DNA of 64,000 nucleotides from Hymenobacter arizonensis (GCF_900115775.1 NZ_FOXS01000001.1:930001-994000); one strand, 5' to 3'. Numbered from the stretch's first letter, positions 1-9,681 are shown. Notes: generated by a model from the letters alone, not told the origin. Made by a program: numbers and translations.

Positions 1-1051
1 TGCTTTCCATCAGCGCCGTAGTCGTGGAGCCGTAGGGAATGTCGCGAATCACCAACAGAGTCTTATCAACCTTCTCGATGGTGGCACGAAGGCGAATTTT
101 GGCCCCGCGCATGCCCGAGTTGTAGTTGGTGACGTCGCACAAGCCGCCCGTCGAAAAGTCCGGAAACAGCTGCACTTCGCGGCCCCGCAGCACGTCAATG
201 CTGGCCTTGCACAACTCGCGGAAGTTGTGGGGCATAATCTTGGTGCTCAAGCCCACAGCAATGCCTTCGACGCCCTGCGCGAGCAGTAGCGGGAATTTTA
301 CGGGCAGCGTGGTGGGCTCGCGCTTGCGGCCGTCGTAGCTAAGCTGCCACTCGGTAGTGTCGGGGTTGAACACCACGTCGATGGCAAACTTGGAAAGGCG
401 CGCTTCAATGTAGCGAGCTGCGGCGGCGCCGTCGCCGGTGCGCACGTCACCCCAGTTGCCCTGGGTTTCGATAAGCAAGTCTTTCTGGCCCAGGTTCACT
501 ATAGCATCACCTATGCTGGCATCACCGTGGGGGTGGTACTGCATGGTCTGGCCGATGACGTTCGCCACCTTGTTGAAGCGGCCATCGTCCATCTCCTTCA
601 TGGCATGCAGAATGCGCCGCTGCACTGGCTTCAGGCCGTCTTCAATGGCTGGTACGGCCCGCTCCAGAATTACGTACGATGCGTAGTCCAGAAACCAGTT
701 CTGGTACATGCCCTTCACTGTGGCAACGTCGTGAATGGTTTCGCCGGGGGCGAACTTGGGCTCTTCCTCGGTTTCGGGCTCGGGCACAGTATCAATTGCG
801 AGGTGCACCGTAGGGGTTGCCCCGAACAAGTCCGCCGCAACCTCAGCCGCAGTGGTGGCCGCGTCAGAAGTCACCAATTCGTCGGCTGCTTCCGCTTGTT
901 GGGCAGCTGCCTCAGCGGCAAAACTGGGAGCTTCTTCCGTGTCGGCATCGGCAGCGGGCGAGAAGGCGGAAAGGTCAAAATCCACCGAATCGCCCGACTG
1001 CAGGAAATTTTGGTCGGGAAGTTCGGAAGCGGGAGTATCGAGAGTAGCCAC
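1..1051 (-). CDS. parC: DNA topoisomerase IV subunit A, N-terminal part (cut by window edge)
   Basis: This is the breakage-reunion subunit of topoisomerase IV, which with ParE decatenates daughter chromosomes. About 350 residues are visible; the rest lies beyond base 1. From about residue 105 the protein matches ParC/GyrA: WFLDYASYVILERAVP, then GLKPVQRRILHAM, then YHPHGDASIGD, and the catalytic-tyrosine segment AARYIEARLSKF. Before this lies an extension of roughly 100 residues rich in Ala, Asp and Glu. No in-frame ATG exists upstream of the conserved domain before the TAA near 1120, so I chose the GTG at 1051. The start is the uncertain part; ParC rather than GyrA is inferred from the ParE gene on the same strand. 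Confidence 0.9.
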   Translation of the reverse strand, partial: MATLDTPASELPDQNFLQSGDSVDFDLSAFSPAADADTEEAPSFAAEAAAQQAEAADELVTSDAATTAAEVAADLFGATPTVHLAIDTVPEPETEEEPKFAPGETIHDVATVKGMYQNWFLDYASYVILERAVPAIEDGLKPVQRRILHAMKEMDDGRFNKVANVIGQTMQYHPHGDASIGDAIVNLGQKDLLIETQGNWGDVRTGDGAAAARYIEARLSKFAIDVVFNPDTTEWQLSYDGRKREPTTLPVKFPLLLAQGVEGIAVGLSTKIMPHNFRELCKASIDVLRGREVQLFPDFSTGGLCDVTNYNSGMRGAKIRLRATIEKVDKTLLVIRDIPYGSTTTALMES

Positions 1052-1608
1052 GGGGAAAACGAAAGAAGTCGGCGAACTGCCGTCAAAAATACCGGAATGC
1101 GCGCGGAGCGCAATAAATTACAATTCCTTAGGAAGGCGGAAAGTTCCCAAGATTTTTAGCGAAGCGAGCGTTGCATTCGGCACGGACACAAACCGAAAAC
1201 AAGCCTATGCCCCAAATTAAGGCAATATTTTGGTCAATTGCAAGCTAAAAGTAATAGCCAAAAGCACAAGCCTACTAGTAGCAAAAAGCTCATCAATTAG
1301 CACATATTACCCAAAACGAAAAAAGCCCGAGCCAAGGGCCCGGGCTTTTCCGTGGAATGTGCCGACTAGTCTACCCCTAGGCGGCGGTTCAAACCTACGG
1401 AAAAAATAATAGACAGCAAAACCTTAACAATTCGGTAATCGCATTTCTAGCAATGCAATGCAGGCTTTCACAGAGGAATTGCGGTTAATATTCAATTTTA
1501 TCGGCGCTGTAATGATGCATCGTTTTGAGTGTCTGGGCACATAAGATGCAAAGCAAAAAGAGGTAGCTTGCTTAATTCAAAATTAAAAATATTCATTTAT
1601 TTCGATAA
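1052..1608. other. Intergenic region between the histidine kinase gene and parC
   Basis: This 557-base AT-rich spacer holds no convincing gene or RNA. It contains the minus-strand terminator at 1319-1349 and presumably the parC promoter, but I cannot find an exact TAnnTTTG box there. The closest sequence is TTAATTTG on the minus strand near 1214-1222. Confidence 0.5.
1319..1349 (-). terminator. Rho-independent terminator
   Basis: A GC-rich hairpin (GCCCGGGCC / GGCTCGGGC, 3-base loop as read on the minus strand) is followed on the minus strand by a run of T. It lies about 260 bases past the stop of the histidine kinase gene and before parC, so it probably insulates parC from upstream transcription. 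Confidence 0.75.
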
Positions 1609-3714
1609 CTAACCTTTTTTGGTAACACTGCGAGTGGTGGCAGCTTGGGGACTGCCCTGAGCCAATTGTTGAGGCAAGGGCACTGCTACCCGCACCCCAT
1701 ACCCGGTTACGGTGCCGTTGGCTGCCAGCACCGGGCCCATGGTGGCCGCCCCGCCAATGGCGGTTGCCCGCTCGTGAATTGTTGCTAGCCCTTTTTGGTT
1801 GCGGCCGGAGGCTGCCGATGGGCCATTGGCCCCGCGCTGGCCGTTATCAACAATATCCAGAATTAGCTGCGGGCCCTCTAAGCGCACGCATACCGTGACG
1901 CGCGAAACGGCCTGTGCATGTTTGAGGATGTTTTGCAGGCTTTCCTTGTAAATCAGGTACAGGTTGCGGCGCAAGCGGGCGTGCAGGCGGTAAACGGGCA
2001 AGTCGGTGGGCAAGGTGAAGTCCAGCTCAATGGTGCGTGGGCAGAGCACTTCGTGGCCGTAATCCCGCATCCGGGTGAGCAGGTCGGTCAGGTAATCGTT
2101 CTGGGCATCGAGGCTCCAGACCACGTCGTTGAGCTGGCGCACGGCGGTGCGACTGGCATCGGAAAGGCGGTTGATTTGGAGGCGCTGGCCCGCGGCATCG
2201 GCCAAGCCTTCCTGCAGCAAATTGCTTTGCAGGCTGATTTGCCGGAGAAGCGTACCGACATCGTCGCGCAAGTCGGCCGCCAAGGCGGTGCGCAAGGCCG
2301 TTTCGCGCGCGGCTTGGCGCTGGCGGAAGCGCCAAAAGAAAAACCCAGCCAGGAGAAGGGCCAGCAGGCTGATGCCGACAAACCCAATGAGTTGGGTTTG
2401 CTGCCGGAGGCGGTCGAGCTCGCGTTGCTGGGCTTGCAAACGGGCTTGCTGAGTAAGGAGCTTGATTTGGTTCTGCTGCTGGCCCAGCTCGAAGTTGAGG
2501 CGCAGCGCTGCCGTTCGGTTGGTGGTGGCTTCGTTGAGAAGGCTGTCGTTATAGGCCTTGCGGCCACTTGAAGCGGTGTAGGCCTGCGCAAAATCCTTAC
2601 GCGCGGCGTAAGCCAAAGCCAGCACCTCGTTAGCAGCTCGTGCACCTTCCTTTGAACGAACGGCTTGGCTGGCGCGCAGGCTACGCTTCCCGTAATGGAT
2701 GGCACTGTCGGGCCGGCCCAGCCGAAGCGAGGCCCACGCTAGCAGCCCAAGCGCCCGCGGTATGGCCAGCAATTGCCCCACCGCTACGGATTGCCGCAAT
2801 ACCGGGTGACCCAGAGCTAATGCAGCAGCATAGTTGCCCTGTCGCTCATCCAGTTCGGCTAAGTTGAGCTGCATGGCCAGAACTTCTGGCGCGAGCCCCA
2901 AGCGCTGGCTTACCGCCATGCTTTGCAAATAGTAGCGCCGGGCCATGGCCCAGAGCTTTTGGCGGCGGGCCACATCGCCGAGGCCTCCCAAGGCCAGGTT
3001 AATGCGGTCCGGGTAATCGTGGTGTTGGGCTACGGCCAATGCTTCGTGCAAGTACTCGTCTGCATGCTCATAATCGCCGAGCTTGATGAACGTGTTACCG
3101 GCCTGAATCTTTAGACTGGTATGAAAGCGGCGGGTGTTGCTGGTGGTAGCCTTGGCCATGCCTTGGTAGCAATAAGCCAAGCTGGCCGCGTACTGGCCCT
3201 GCTGGTCGGCTACGAGAGCGAGCCGGCCCAGGCACCGCACTTCGCCTCCCAAGTCGTTCGTGATAGCAAATTCGCGCTGTGCATCCTGTAAATACCGTTC
3301 GGCTAAGCGGTAATTGGCGAGACTGATGTGGTGGTCGGCCAAATCCAACAGGGTTTCGGCCATCAAATCGTGGCGTTCAAGCTGGCGGGCCAGCCGTACG
3401 GCTTCTTCCAACACGGGGCGGGCTTCTTTAACCTGCCTGAGCTTGAGTGCGCGCGCTAATTCAGTGAGTAGCACAACCCGCGCCTTATCGGGGGTCAGGT
3501 TGGCTTCAACCAATGTCCTTAAGCTATCAATACGGCGTTGTTGAGCCTGCTCTAGAGCGGGCAGGTTTACAGTCCGTGTGTCAACGGAAAGCGAAGCCTG
3601 TGCCTGAGCCAAAGCTGTCGCGGGAGCTTGCGCGGCAAGCAGTTTCATTTGCCACACAGCTGATGCTGCAACCAAGACCAGAACCCGGCGAAACTGCCTT
3701 TTAATTTTCTGCAT
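1609..3714 (-). CDS. TPR sensor histidine kinase (HisKA_3 type) lacking the conserved histidine
   Basis: A 701-residue membrane protein with an N-terminal signal or anchor (residues about 10-30), then a long TPR-like helical region (about 50-430), a transmembrane helix (about 443-465, LLALLLAGFFFWRF), a dimerisation helix and a C-terminal HATPase domain. The architecture is that of the Bacteroidota NarX/LytS-like TPR kinases. The dimerisation motif normally reads DLHDDVG; here it is DLRDDVG, with codon CGC at 2266-2268 giving Arg483 in place of the phospho-accepting His. The HATPase keeps an N-box-like KESLQN and a DNG motif, although the usual DNGxG reads DNGQRG. No response regulator lies beside it; it sits between parE and parC. 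It may be a pseudokinase. The reading frame is intact. Confidence 0.8.
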   Translation of the reverse strand: MQKIKRQFRRVLVLVAASAVWQMKLLAAQAPATALAQAQASLSVDTRTVNLPALEQAQQRRIDSLRTLVEANLTPDKARVVLLTELARALKLRQVKEARPVLEEAVRLARQLERHDLMAETLLDLADHHISLANYRLAERYLQDAQREFAITNDLGGEVRCLGRLALVADQQGQYAASLAYCYQGMAKATTSNTRRFHTSLKIQAGNTFIKLGDYEHADEYLHEALAVAQHHDYPDRINLALGGLGDVARRQKLWAMARRYYLQSMAVSQRLGLAPEVLAMQLNLAELDERQGNYAAALALGHPVLRQSVAVGQLLAIPRALGLLAWASLRLGRPDSAIHYGKRSLRASQAVRSKEGARAANEVLALAYAARKDFAQAYTASSGRKAYNDSLLNEATTNRTAALRLNFELGQQQNQIKLLTQQARLQAQQRELDRLRQQTQLIGFVGISLLALLLAGFFFWRFRQRQAARETALRTALAADLRDDVGTLLRQISLQSNLLQEGLADAAGQRLQINRLSDASRTAVRQLNDVVWSLDAQNDYLTDLLTRMRDYGHEVLCPRTIELDFTLPTDLPVYRLHARLRRNLYLIYKESLQNILKHAQAVSRVTVCVRLEGPQLILDIVDNGQRGANGPSAASGRNQKGLATIHERATAIGGAATMGPVLAANGTVTGYGVRVAVPLPQQLAQGSPQAATTRSVTKKG

Positions 3715-3903
3715 TAAAATAACTATTCAGCACATAAAGGTACTGACGTTAAGGACGCAGTTATTCTTAACTCATTAGCTTAAGCAGGTAATATATGTAA
3801 TTCTTACAAGGCGAGTTTCTTGCTTGTGGCTTATTCTAATTTCGTATGTCAATTAAAAGCTTTTGGCCGCGATTGCCTGAATTGCCTGCTCTGTTTTTAA
3901 ACA

Positions 3904-3943
3904 GAAACTGCCCCGCTCGGCAGTTGCCAAGCGGGGCAGTTTC
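3904..3943 (-). terminator. Hairpin terminator downstream of parE
   Basis: A perfect 14-bp stem (GAAACTGCCCCGCT and its complement) with a 12-base loop, 40 bases past the parE stop. The T-tract that follows on the minus strand is only moderate. Confidence 0.65.
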
Positions 3944-3983
3944 AAATAAAGAAAGCTCCTGGATATTTTACGAGGAACTGAAG

Positions 3984-5927
3984 TTAAGCAGCCTCTGATT
4001 CGACTAGTTCAGCGACGGGCAATACGTCGCTCGTAATCAAGTCTTTTTCCAGGCGCAGGTTGTCGATGATGAAGTTCTGGCGGTCGGGGGTGTTTTTGCC
4101 CATGTAATAAGTCAGCACCTGCTGAATGCTGCGGTCGGACTGCAGAATAACCGGCTCAAGCTTAATGTTTTCGCCGATAAACTTGCCGAACTCTTCGGGC
4201 GAAATCTCGCCCAAACCTTTAAAGCGGGTGATTTCGGGGTTCTTGCCCAGCTTGCGCATGGCAGCCTGCTTTTCCTGCTCATTGTAGCAGTAAATGGTTT
4301 CTTTCTTGTTGCGCACGCGGAAGAGCGGCGTTTCGAGAATAAAGACGTGGCCGTTGCGCACCAGGTCGGGGAAAAACTGCAGGAAGAAGGTGAGCAGCAG
4401 CAGGCGAATGTGCATGCCGTCGACATCGGCATCGGTGGCCACCACCACGCGGTTGTAGCGCAGGTGCTCAATGCCTTCTTCGATGTTGAGGGCGTGCTGC
4501 AAGAGGTTGAGTTCCTCGTTCTCGTACACGATTTTCTTCTTTAGTCCGAAGCAGTTCAGAGGCTTGCCACGCAGGCTGAACACGGCCTCCAACTCCACGT
4601 TGCGGCTCTTGGTGATGCTGCCCGAGGCGGAATCGCCTTCGGTGATAAAAAGAGTGGTAAGCAACTCTTTTTCAGCGCCGCCTTTGGCGTTCTCACCCAA
4701 GTGAAAGCGGCAGTCGCGCAGTTTGCGGTTGTGGAGATTGGCTTTTTTGGCACGCTGGTTGGCGAGCTTCTTCACGCCGGCCATGTCCTTGCGCTCCCGC
4801 TCGCTTTGCTGAATGCGCTTCTCCAGCGCTTCCTTAACGGCCGGGTTTTTATGCAGGTAATTATCGAGGTGCTCTTTGACAAAGTCGACGATGAAGCCGC
4901 GGACGGTGGGACCGTCTTCGCCCATGTTCACGCTGCCGAGCTTGGTTTTGGTCTGGCTCTCAAATACGGGCTCTTGCACGCGCACCGAAATGGCGGCGAT
5001 GATGCTGGCCCGGATATCGGCGGCGTCGTAGTCCTTTTTGTAAAACTCGCGCACGGCCTTCACCACGGCTTCGCGGAACGCTGCTAAGTGCGTGCCACCT
5101 TGGGTGGTATACTGGCCATTTACGAAGGAGTAGTACTCCTCGCCGTAGTCGTTGCCGTGCGTCATGGCCATCTCAATGTCCGGCGCTTTAAGGTGGATGA
5201 TGGGGTAGCGCAAACTTTCCACATCGGCCTTGCGGGCCAGCAAATCGAGCAGGCCGTTTTCGGAATAGTACTTCTGGCCGTTGAAGTTGATGGTCAGGCC
5301 GGCATTTAGGTAGACGTAGTTCCAGATTTGGTTTTCCAAGTACTCCGGAATGAAGCGGTAGTTCTTGAAAATGGTATCGTCGGGCTGGAACGTGACGAGG
5401 GTGCCGTTGCGCTGGCTAGTTTTCTGGGGCTTCGGGTCGCTCACGAGTTTGCCTTGGGCAAACTCGGCCGCCTTCATCACGCCTTCGCGCACGCTTTGCA
5501 CGAGGAAGTAGCCACTCAGGGCGTTCACGGCCTTGGTACCTACGCCGTTGAGGCCCACCGACTTCTGAAATACCTTGGAGTCGTACTTGCCGCCGGTGTT
5601 TATTTTGCTCACCACGTCGACCACCTTGCCCAGGGGGATGCCGCGGCCGTAGTCGCGCACCTGTACCCGGGAGTCGGAAATCTTGATATCGATGGTGCGG
5701 CCGTGGCCCATCACGTGTTCGTCGATGCAGTTATCGACCACTTCTTTCACCAATACGTAGATGCCGTCGTCGTAAGCAGAGCCATCCCCGAGTTTGCCGA
5801 TGTACATGCCCGGCCGGAGGCGGATGTGCTCGCGCCAATCGAGCGAGCGGATGCTGTCTTCGGTATAGCCGTGGTCGGGGACTTTTGGCGCCACTTCCAG
5901 GGCGTCAGTCAGTAGTTCGTCGTTCAT
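3984..5927 (-). CDS. parE: DNA topoisomerase IV subunit B
   Basis: The ATPase subunit of topoisomerase IV, partner of ParC in chromosome decatenation. At 647 residues it has the usual ParE length. The GHKL ATPase region shows RPGMYIG, then [10 protein letters not shown] with the Mg-binding Asn, then DYGRGIPLG and GGKYDS. The transducer follows, then the Toprim domain with [13 protein letters not shown], the metal-binding [10 protein letters not shown] and the C-terminal RFKGLGE. The EGDSASGS form, rather than GyrB's EGDSAGGS, is what I take as the mark of Bacteroidota ParE. parC lies further along the same strand, but a kinase gene separates the two. Confidence 0.95.
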   Translation of the reverse strand: MNDELLTDALEVAPKVPDHGYTEDSIRSLDWREHIRLRPGMYIGKLGDGSAYDDGIYVLVKEVVDNCIDEHVMGHGRTIDIKISDSRVQVRDYGRGIPLGKVVDVVSKINTGGKYDSKVFQKSVGLNGVGTKAVNALSGYFLVQSVREGVMKAAEFAQGKLVSDPKPQKTSQRNGTLVTFQPDDTIFKNYRFIPEYLENQIWNYVYLNAGLTINFNGQKYYSENGLLDLLARKADVESLRYPIIHLKAPDIEMAMTHGNDYGEEYYSFVNGQYTTQGGTHLAAFREAVVKAVREFYKKDYDAADIRASIIAAISVRVQEPVFESQTKTKLGSVNMGEDGPTVRGFIVDFVKEHLDNYLHKNPAVKEALEKRIQQSERERKDMAGVKKLANQRAKKANLHNRKLRDCRFHLGENAKGGAEKELLTTLFITEGDSASGSITKSRNVELEAVFSLRGKPLNCFGLKKKIVYENEELNLLQHALNIEEGIEHLRYNRVVVATDADVDGMHIRLLLLTFFLQFFPDLVRNGHVFILETPLFRVRNKKETIYCYNEQEKQAAMRKLGKNPEITRFKGLGEISPEEFGKFIGENIKLEPVILQSDRSIQQVLTYYMGKNTPDRQNFIIDNLRLEKDLITSDVLPVAELVESEAA

Positions 5928-6107
5928 GGGGCAACTGTTCTCAAGAATTCAGGTAAAATAACGCAAAAATTAGTGGCAGGCCAAGAATTTATGCCAGCTC
6001 AGTTAGCACACTCCCGCTAATTTATTTAGTTTTCAACATCATCTTAAGGCCCCAGGTTCACGCCTGGCGCAGTGTTCAGTTAATTAACTTCTTCTCCTCC
6101 CCTTCGC

Positions 6108-7301
6108 ATGTTTCCTCCCCTCGCCAACCGTGGCACACCGCACTCCAATGTCAGTCAGCAAAGCGGAAGCGTGCCCGAGGCCCGGCTGGCTCCCGTAATT
6201 CACTACACGTTTTTATTAATTGGCCTCTCGCTGCTGGTGTATGTGCTGCACAAGCTCGACGGTATTTTGCTGCCCTTGTTTTTTGCGGCCCTCCTCTCAA
6301 CCCTGCTGCTCCCCATGGTGAGCAAACTGGAAGACCGAGGTTGGCCCCGAATATTAGCCATTATCACGGCCATTCTTTTGCTCGTGGGCGGCATTGTGGG
6401 CCTGGGGGTAGTGTTTGGCGCCCAAATTATGGACCTGAAAGCGGAGTTGCCGCTCATTCAGCAAAAGCTGGTGGTATTTATGGACCAAGGCCAGCAGTGG
6501 CTGCACGACCGATTGGGAATGCGCATCATGAGCAAGGACGAGATAATTGACTCGTCGCTGAGCTCAGCCAAAAAATCGGCGGGTGGGTTTCTGGGCAGCA
6601 CGCTCAGCACCACGGCCGGCGTGCTGAGCGTGCTCACGCTGATTCCGATTTACATCTTCTGCTTTTTGTATTACCGCGACCACATGCGCCAGTTCATGTT
6701 CCGGTTTGTGTCGCCGGACAAGCGCACGGCGGTGCTGCACACCATGGACAGCATTCAGACGGTGGTGCAGGCGTATATCACCGGGCTGCTGATGGTGATT
6801 GTGATTGTGGCCGTACTCAACGGCATTGGGCTGCTGCTGCTGGGCGTAAAGTTTGCCATCTTCTTTGCCATTTTCGCTTCAGTGCTGGCGGTGATTCCCT
6901 ACATCGGCATCTTGGTGGGGGCAACCATTCCGGCCCTGATTACGCTGGTAGAAACCGGCTCGCCGGGCAAAGCCGCGGCCGTGGTGGGGGTGTTTGTGTT
7001 TGTGCAGTTTTTGGAGGGCAACTTCATTACACCCATGATTACGGGCTCCAAAGTGAGCATTAACCCCATGGCGGCCATTGTGGCCCTGATTTTGGGCGGC
7101 GAGCTATGGGGCACGCCGGGCATGATTCTGAGCATTCCGCTGGTGGCCGTGCTCAAGGTGGTGTTCGATTCGAACAAGGCCACCGAGCCCTGGGGCTTTT
7201 TGCTGGGCGATGTGACCGACGGCGAAGACACCAAGAAAGACAAGTCGGACGACAAGCCCGGCTTTTTTGGCAAGGCCTGGCACATGCTCAAGCGCATCTA
7301 G
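6108..7301 (+). CDS. AI-2E family transporter (YdiK/TqsA-like membrane protein)
   Basis: A 397-residue polytopic inner-membrane protein of the AI-2E transporter family (PF01594), whose members export autoinducer-2, ions or other small solutes. Two N-terminal hydrophobic hairpins (about residues 30-100), a soluble segment (about 105-160), and four to five further membrane helices (about 165-355) are visible, with the family-typical PYIGILVGATIP and QFLEGNFITPMITG. The C-terminus is a charged tail rich in Lys and Asp. The first 28 residues are polar; an internal start is possible, but the ATG at 6108 is the first good one. It is divergent from parE. The real substrate cannot be told from sequence. 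Confidence 0.85.
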   Translation: MFPPLANRGTPHSNVSQQSGSVPEARLAPVIHYTFLLIGLSLLVYVLHKLDGILLPLFFAALLSTLLLPMVSKLEDRGWPRILAIITAILLLVGGIVGLGVVFGAQIMDLKAELPLIQQKLVVFMDQGQQWLHDRLGMRIMSKDEIIDSSLSSAKKSAGGFLGSTLSTTAGVLSVLTLIPIYIFCFLYYRDHMRQFMFRFVSPDKRTAVLHTMDSIQTVVQAYITGLLMVIVIVAVLNGIGLLLLGVKFAIFFAIFASVLAVIPYIGILVGATIPALITLVETGSPGKAAAVVGVFVFVQFLEGNFITPMITGSKVSINPMAAIVALILGGELWGTPGMILSIPLVAVLKVVFDSNKATEPWGFLLGDVTDGEDTKKDKSDDKPGFFGKAWHMLKRI

Positions 7302-7392
7302 CGCGCGGCGTTGGCCTTAGCGCAACCCCCGGGTCGGCTAAACAGTATAGCTTACCAAACCTTTCCTTCCACACAACTTATCTTTCCCTACA

Positions 7393-7866
7393 ATGGCTAC
7401 GACCACTGAAACCACCGCCCGCGCTTACAATGACCTTGTTGAAATCAACAAAACTGGTGCAAAAGGCTACCAGGAAGCCGCCGAAGGTGTTACCAATCCC
7501 CAATTGAAATCGGAGCTGAGCCGCTTGTCGCAGCAGCGCGCCAAGTTCGCCTCGGAGCTTTCGCAGCACGCCAGCCAGTTCGGCATTAGCACGGAAGATA
7601 ACGGCACGGTAGAAGGTGCTCTCACCGACGCCGCCGCTGCCGTACACCGCGGCTGGATTAACCTGAAATCGGCCATTACCGGCCAAAGCGATTCTGCCAT
7701 TCTCGGCGAGTGCGAAACCGGCGACTCAGTAGCGCTGCAAGCTTACGAAACGGCGCTGCAAGCTTCTAACCTGCCAGCCCAAGCCAAAACGGTGCTTGAG
7801 CAGCAGCACAGCCAGGTACTGGAAGCCAAAAACTGGATTACCCAGCAAAAAGGCAGCATTAAGTAA
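7393..7866 (+). CDS. PA2169-type four-helix-bundle protein (DUF2383)
   Basis: A soluble 157-residue, almost all-helical protein. It begins with a helix typical of DUF2383 (YNDLVEINKTGAKGYQEAAE), has SELSRLSQQRAKFASEL in the second helix and VLEQQHSQVLEAKNWI in the last. Proteins of this family have a ferritin-like four-helix fold and are often linked to stress; the biochemical role is unknown. No signal peptide is visible. It ends just before a strong terminator at 7935-7966. Confidence 0.8.
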   Translation: MATTTETTARAYNDLVEINKTGAKGYQEAAEGVTNPQLKSELSRLSQQRAKFASELSQHASQFGISTEDNGTVEGALTDAAAAVHRGWINLKSAITGQSDSAILGECETGDSVALQAYETALQASNLPAQAKTVLEQQHSQVLEAKNWITQQKGSIK

Positions 7867-7934
7867 GTTAGCAAAAGGATTTCTGGCAGACTAAAATATT
7901 CCAGCTAATCCTTGACAATGAACTAATAAGCTCT

Positions 7935-7966
7935 AAAAAAGGCAGTCCTTATGGGCTGCCTTTTTT
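7935..7966 (+). terminator. Rho-independent terminator
   Basis: An 11-bp stem AAAAAAGGCAG / CTGCCTTTTTT with a 10-base loop and a run of six T, about 70 bases after the DUF2383 gene. Confidence 0.9.
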
Positions 7967-7988
7967 CATGTGCAACCTTCTGCCTGGC

Positions 7989-7996
7989 TAAGTTTG
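7989..7996 (+). promoter_or_regulatory. Candidate -7 box for the exonuclease/GIY-YIG gene
   Basis: TAAGTTTG matches the Bacteroidota TAnnTTTG consensus and lies 37 bases before the proposed TTG start. No good -33 TTTG is seen at the expected distance. Confidence 0.4.
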
Positions 7997-8033
7997 TTAG
8001 TCTTCCTACCGACCACCTTTTCCGCGCCGCGAT

Positions 8034-9518
8034 TTGTACGCCATAATTGACCTTGAGACGACCGGCGGACAGCCCACTCAGGACCGCATCACCGAAATAG
8101 CTATCTACATCCATGACGGCGAGAAAATCGTGGACGAGTACGCGACGCTGCTGAACCCGGGGCGGGCCATTCCGCCGTTCATCACGCAGCTCACGGGCAT
8201 CACCAACGACATGGTAAGCGATGCGCCCAAGTTCCACGAGGTGGCGCGCAAGGTGGTAGAGATGACCGAAGGCTGCGTATTCGTGGCCCACAACGTGCGG
8301 TTCGACTACTCGTTTCTGAAAAAGGAATTTGCCGACCTTGGCTACAACTACTCGCGCAAAACCTTGTGCACGGTGCGCCTGAGCCGCTCGCTCATTCCGG
8401 GCCAGCCGAGCTACAGCCTGGGCAAGCTGTGCCAGAACATCGGCATTCCGCTGGAAAACCGTCACCGCGCCGCCGGCGACGCGCACGCCACGGCGGTGCT
8501 GTTTGGGCGCCTCCTGAAAATTACCCAGGACAGTGAGGCGGTGCAAAACGGCCTTCCCCCGGCCGACACCCTGGCCCGCGTGGACGCGCTGGCTCCGGCC
8601 GGCCGCCGGCCCGATGGCACCAAGGCGCCCTCGCCCAAGCGCGTAGCGGCGGTGCAGGAAGCTATTCGCACGGCTCTGATTCCGCCGCTGGTATCGCCGG
8701 CGCTGGTGGCTAGCCTCCCCCAGGCCACGGGCGTGTACTACTTCCACAACGAGGCCGGCGAAGTGATTTATGTGGGCAAGAGCATTAACATTTACAAGCG
8801 CATTCAGCAGCACTTTGCCGTGGATGTGAAGTCGCGCAAGAGCCTGGAGTTTAAGAACAGCATCGCCGACATTACCTGGGAGCTTACGGGCTCGGAACTG
8901 GTGGCATTGCTTTATGAGTCGCACCTCATCAAGCATTTCAAGCCAGCTTACAACCGCCAGCAGCGGCGCTCGGTATTTCCGGCGGGCATTTACCTCCGCA
9001 TCGACGAGCAGGGCTACAAGCGCCTGGCCTACGGCCGGGCCGATGCCCGCAACGCTGAAATCCCCATTATTGCGTTGGGTAACCAGTTTAAGGCACAGGG
9101 TTTCCTGTACCACAAAGTGGCTAAGTACAACCTTTGCCAGAAGATGTGTGGCCTCTACAAAACGCAAGGGGCCTGCTTCGACTATCAGGTGCACCGCTGC
9201 CAGGGCGCCTGCATGGGCCTGGAGCCCCCGGAAACCTACAACCTGCGCGTGGACGAGGCTATTGATAGCATCAGCTACGAGCACGACACCTTCGTGGTGA
9301 TAGGACCTGGCCGCACCGAGCTGGAGAAAACCATTGTGCTGGTGGAGAACGGCAGCTACCGCGGCTTTGGGTATGTCGACGAGACGTTCTCAGCCCGCAA
9401 GCTGGCTGATTTTCGGGATGCCATCAAGCCATACAACGATAATAAGGATATCCAGCAGATTATCCGGCTGCACCTGCGCACCAAGCACAAAGGCGAGCGG
9501 GTGAAGGTGTTTGGGTAA
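8034..9518 (+). CDS. DnaQ-type 3'-5' exonuclease fused to a UvrC-like GIY-YIG nuclease domain
   Basis: A 494-residue two-nuclease protein. Residues 1-165 are a DEDDh exonuclease like the Pol III epsilon subunit: D6 and E8 in IDLETT, NVRFDYSFLKKEF, and the final HRAAGDAHAT. Residues about 220-310 hold a GIY-YIG domain (GVYYFHNEAGEVIYVGKS) as in UvrC and Cho. A cysteine-bearing segment (CQKMCGLYKTQGAC, then CQGACMG) follows, as in UvrC-like proteins. The fusion is found in many bacteria and is thought to act in DNA repair, by analogy with Cho. The only start that keeps the exonuclease strand is TTG at 8034; no ATG is available before the active-site Asp. Confidence 0.85.
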   Translation: MYAIIDLETTGGQPTQDRITEIAIYIHDGEKIVDEYATLLNPGRAIPPFITQLTGITNDMVSDAPKFHEVARKVVEMTEGCVFVAHNVRFDYSFLKKEFADLGYNYSRKTLCTVRLSRSLIPGQPSYSLGKLCQNIGIPLENRHRAAGDAHATAVLFGRLLKITQDSEAVQNGLPPADTLARVDALAPAGRRPDGTKAPSPKRVAAVQEAIRTALIPPLVSPALVASLPQATGVYYFHNEAGEVIYVGKSINIYKRIQQHFAVDVKSRKSLEFKNSIADITWELTGSELVALLYESHLIKHFKPAYNRQQRRSVFPAGIYLRIDEQGYKRLAYGRADARNAEIPIIALGNQFKAQGFLYHKVAKYNLCQKMCGLYKTQGACFDYQVHRCQGACMGLEPPETYNLRVDEAIDSISYEHDTFVVIGPGRTELEKTIVLVENGSYRGFGYVDETFSARKLADFRDAIKPYNDNKDIQQIIRLHLRTKHKGERVKVFG

Positions 9519-9583
9519 CTCTCATAAGCCAACGGCTGCTAATTGACACCCGCTTGTAAGACTGGGCTCGTGCCAAAAACCAA

Positions 9584-9681
9584 ATCGGCTGTCATGCTGA
9601 GCTTGCGAAGCGTCTTTTCACGCCACAACGATTTCGATGGAACGTGAGGAGATGCTTCGCAAGCTCAGCATGACAGCCGAT
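9584..9681. repeat. Dispersed hairpin repeat, copy 1 (perfect 28-bp inverted repeat)
   Basis: Arms 9584-9611 and 9654-9681 are exact complements (28 of 28) around a 42-base centre. The outer arm carries GTCATGCTGAGC and ends GCGAAGC. Related copies lie at 54914-55000 and about 56709-56794. It sits between the convergent exonuclease and acs genes and could also work as a bidirectional terminator. Confidence 0.85.

Noticed and set aside
527..1220. Two overlapping plus-strand open frames
   Set aside because: They are shadows of the parC N-terminus; the minus-strand frame has strong topoisomerase motifs.
7923..9284. 453-codon open frame on the minus strand opposite the exonuclease/GIY-YIG gene
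   Set aside because: It is fully antisense to a gene with clear motifs, lacks any domain pattern and is the expected shadow of a GC-rich gene.
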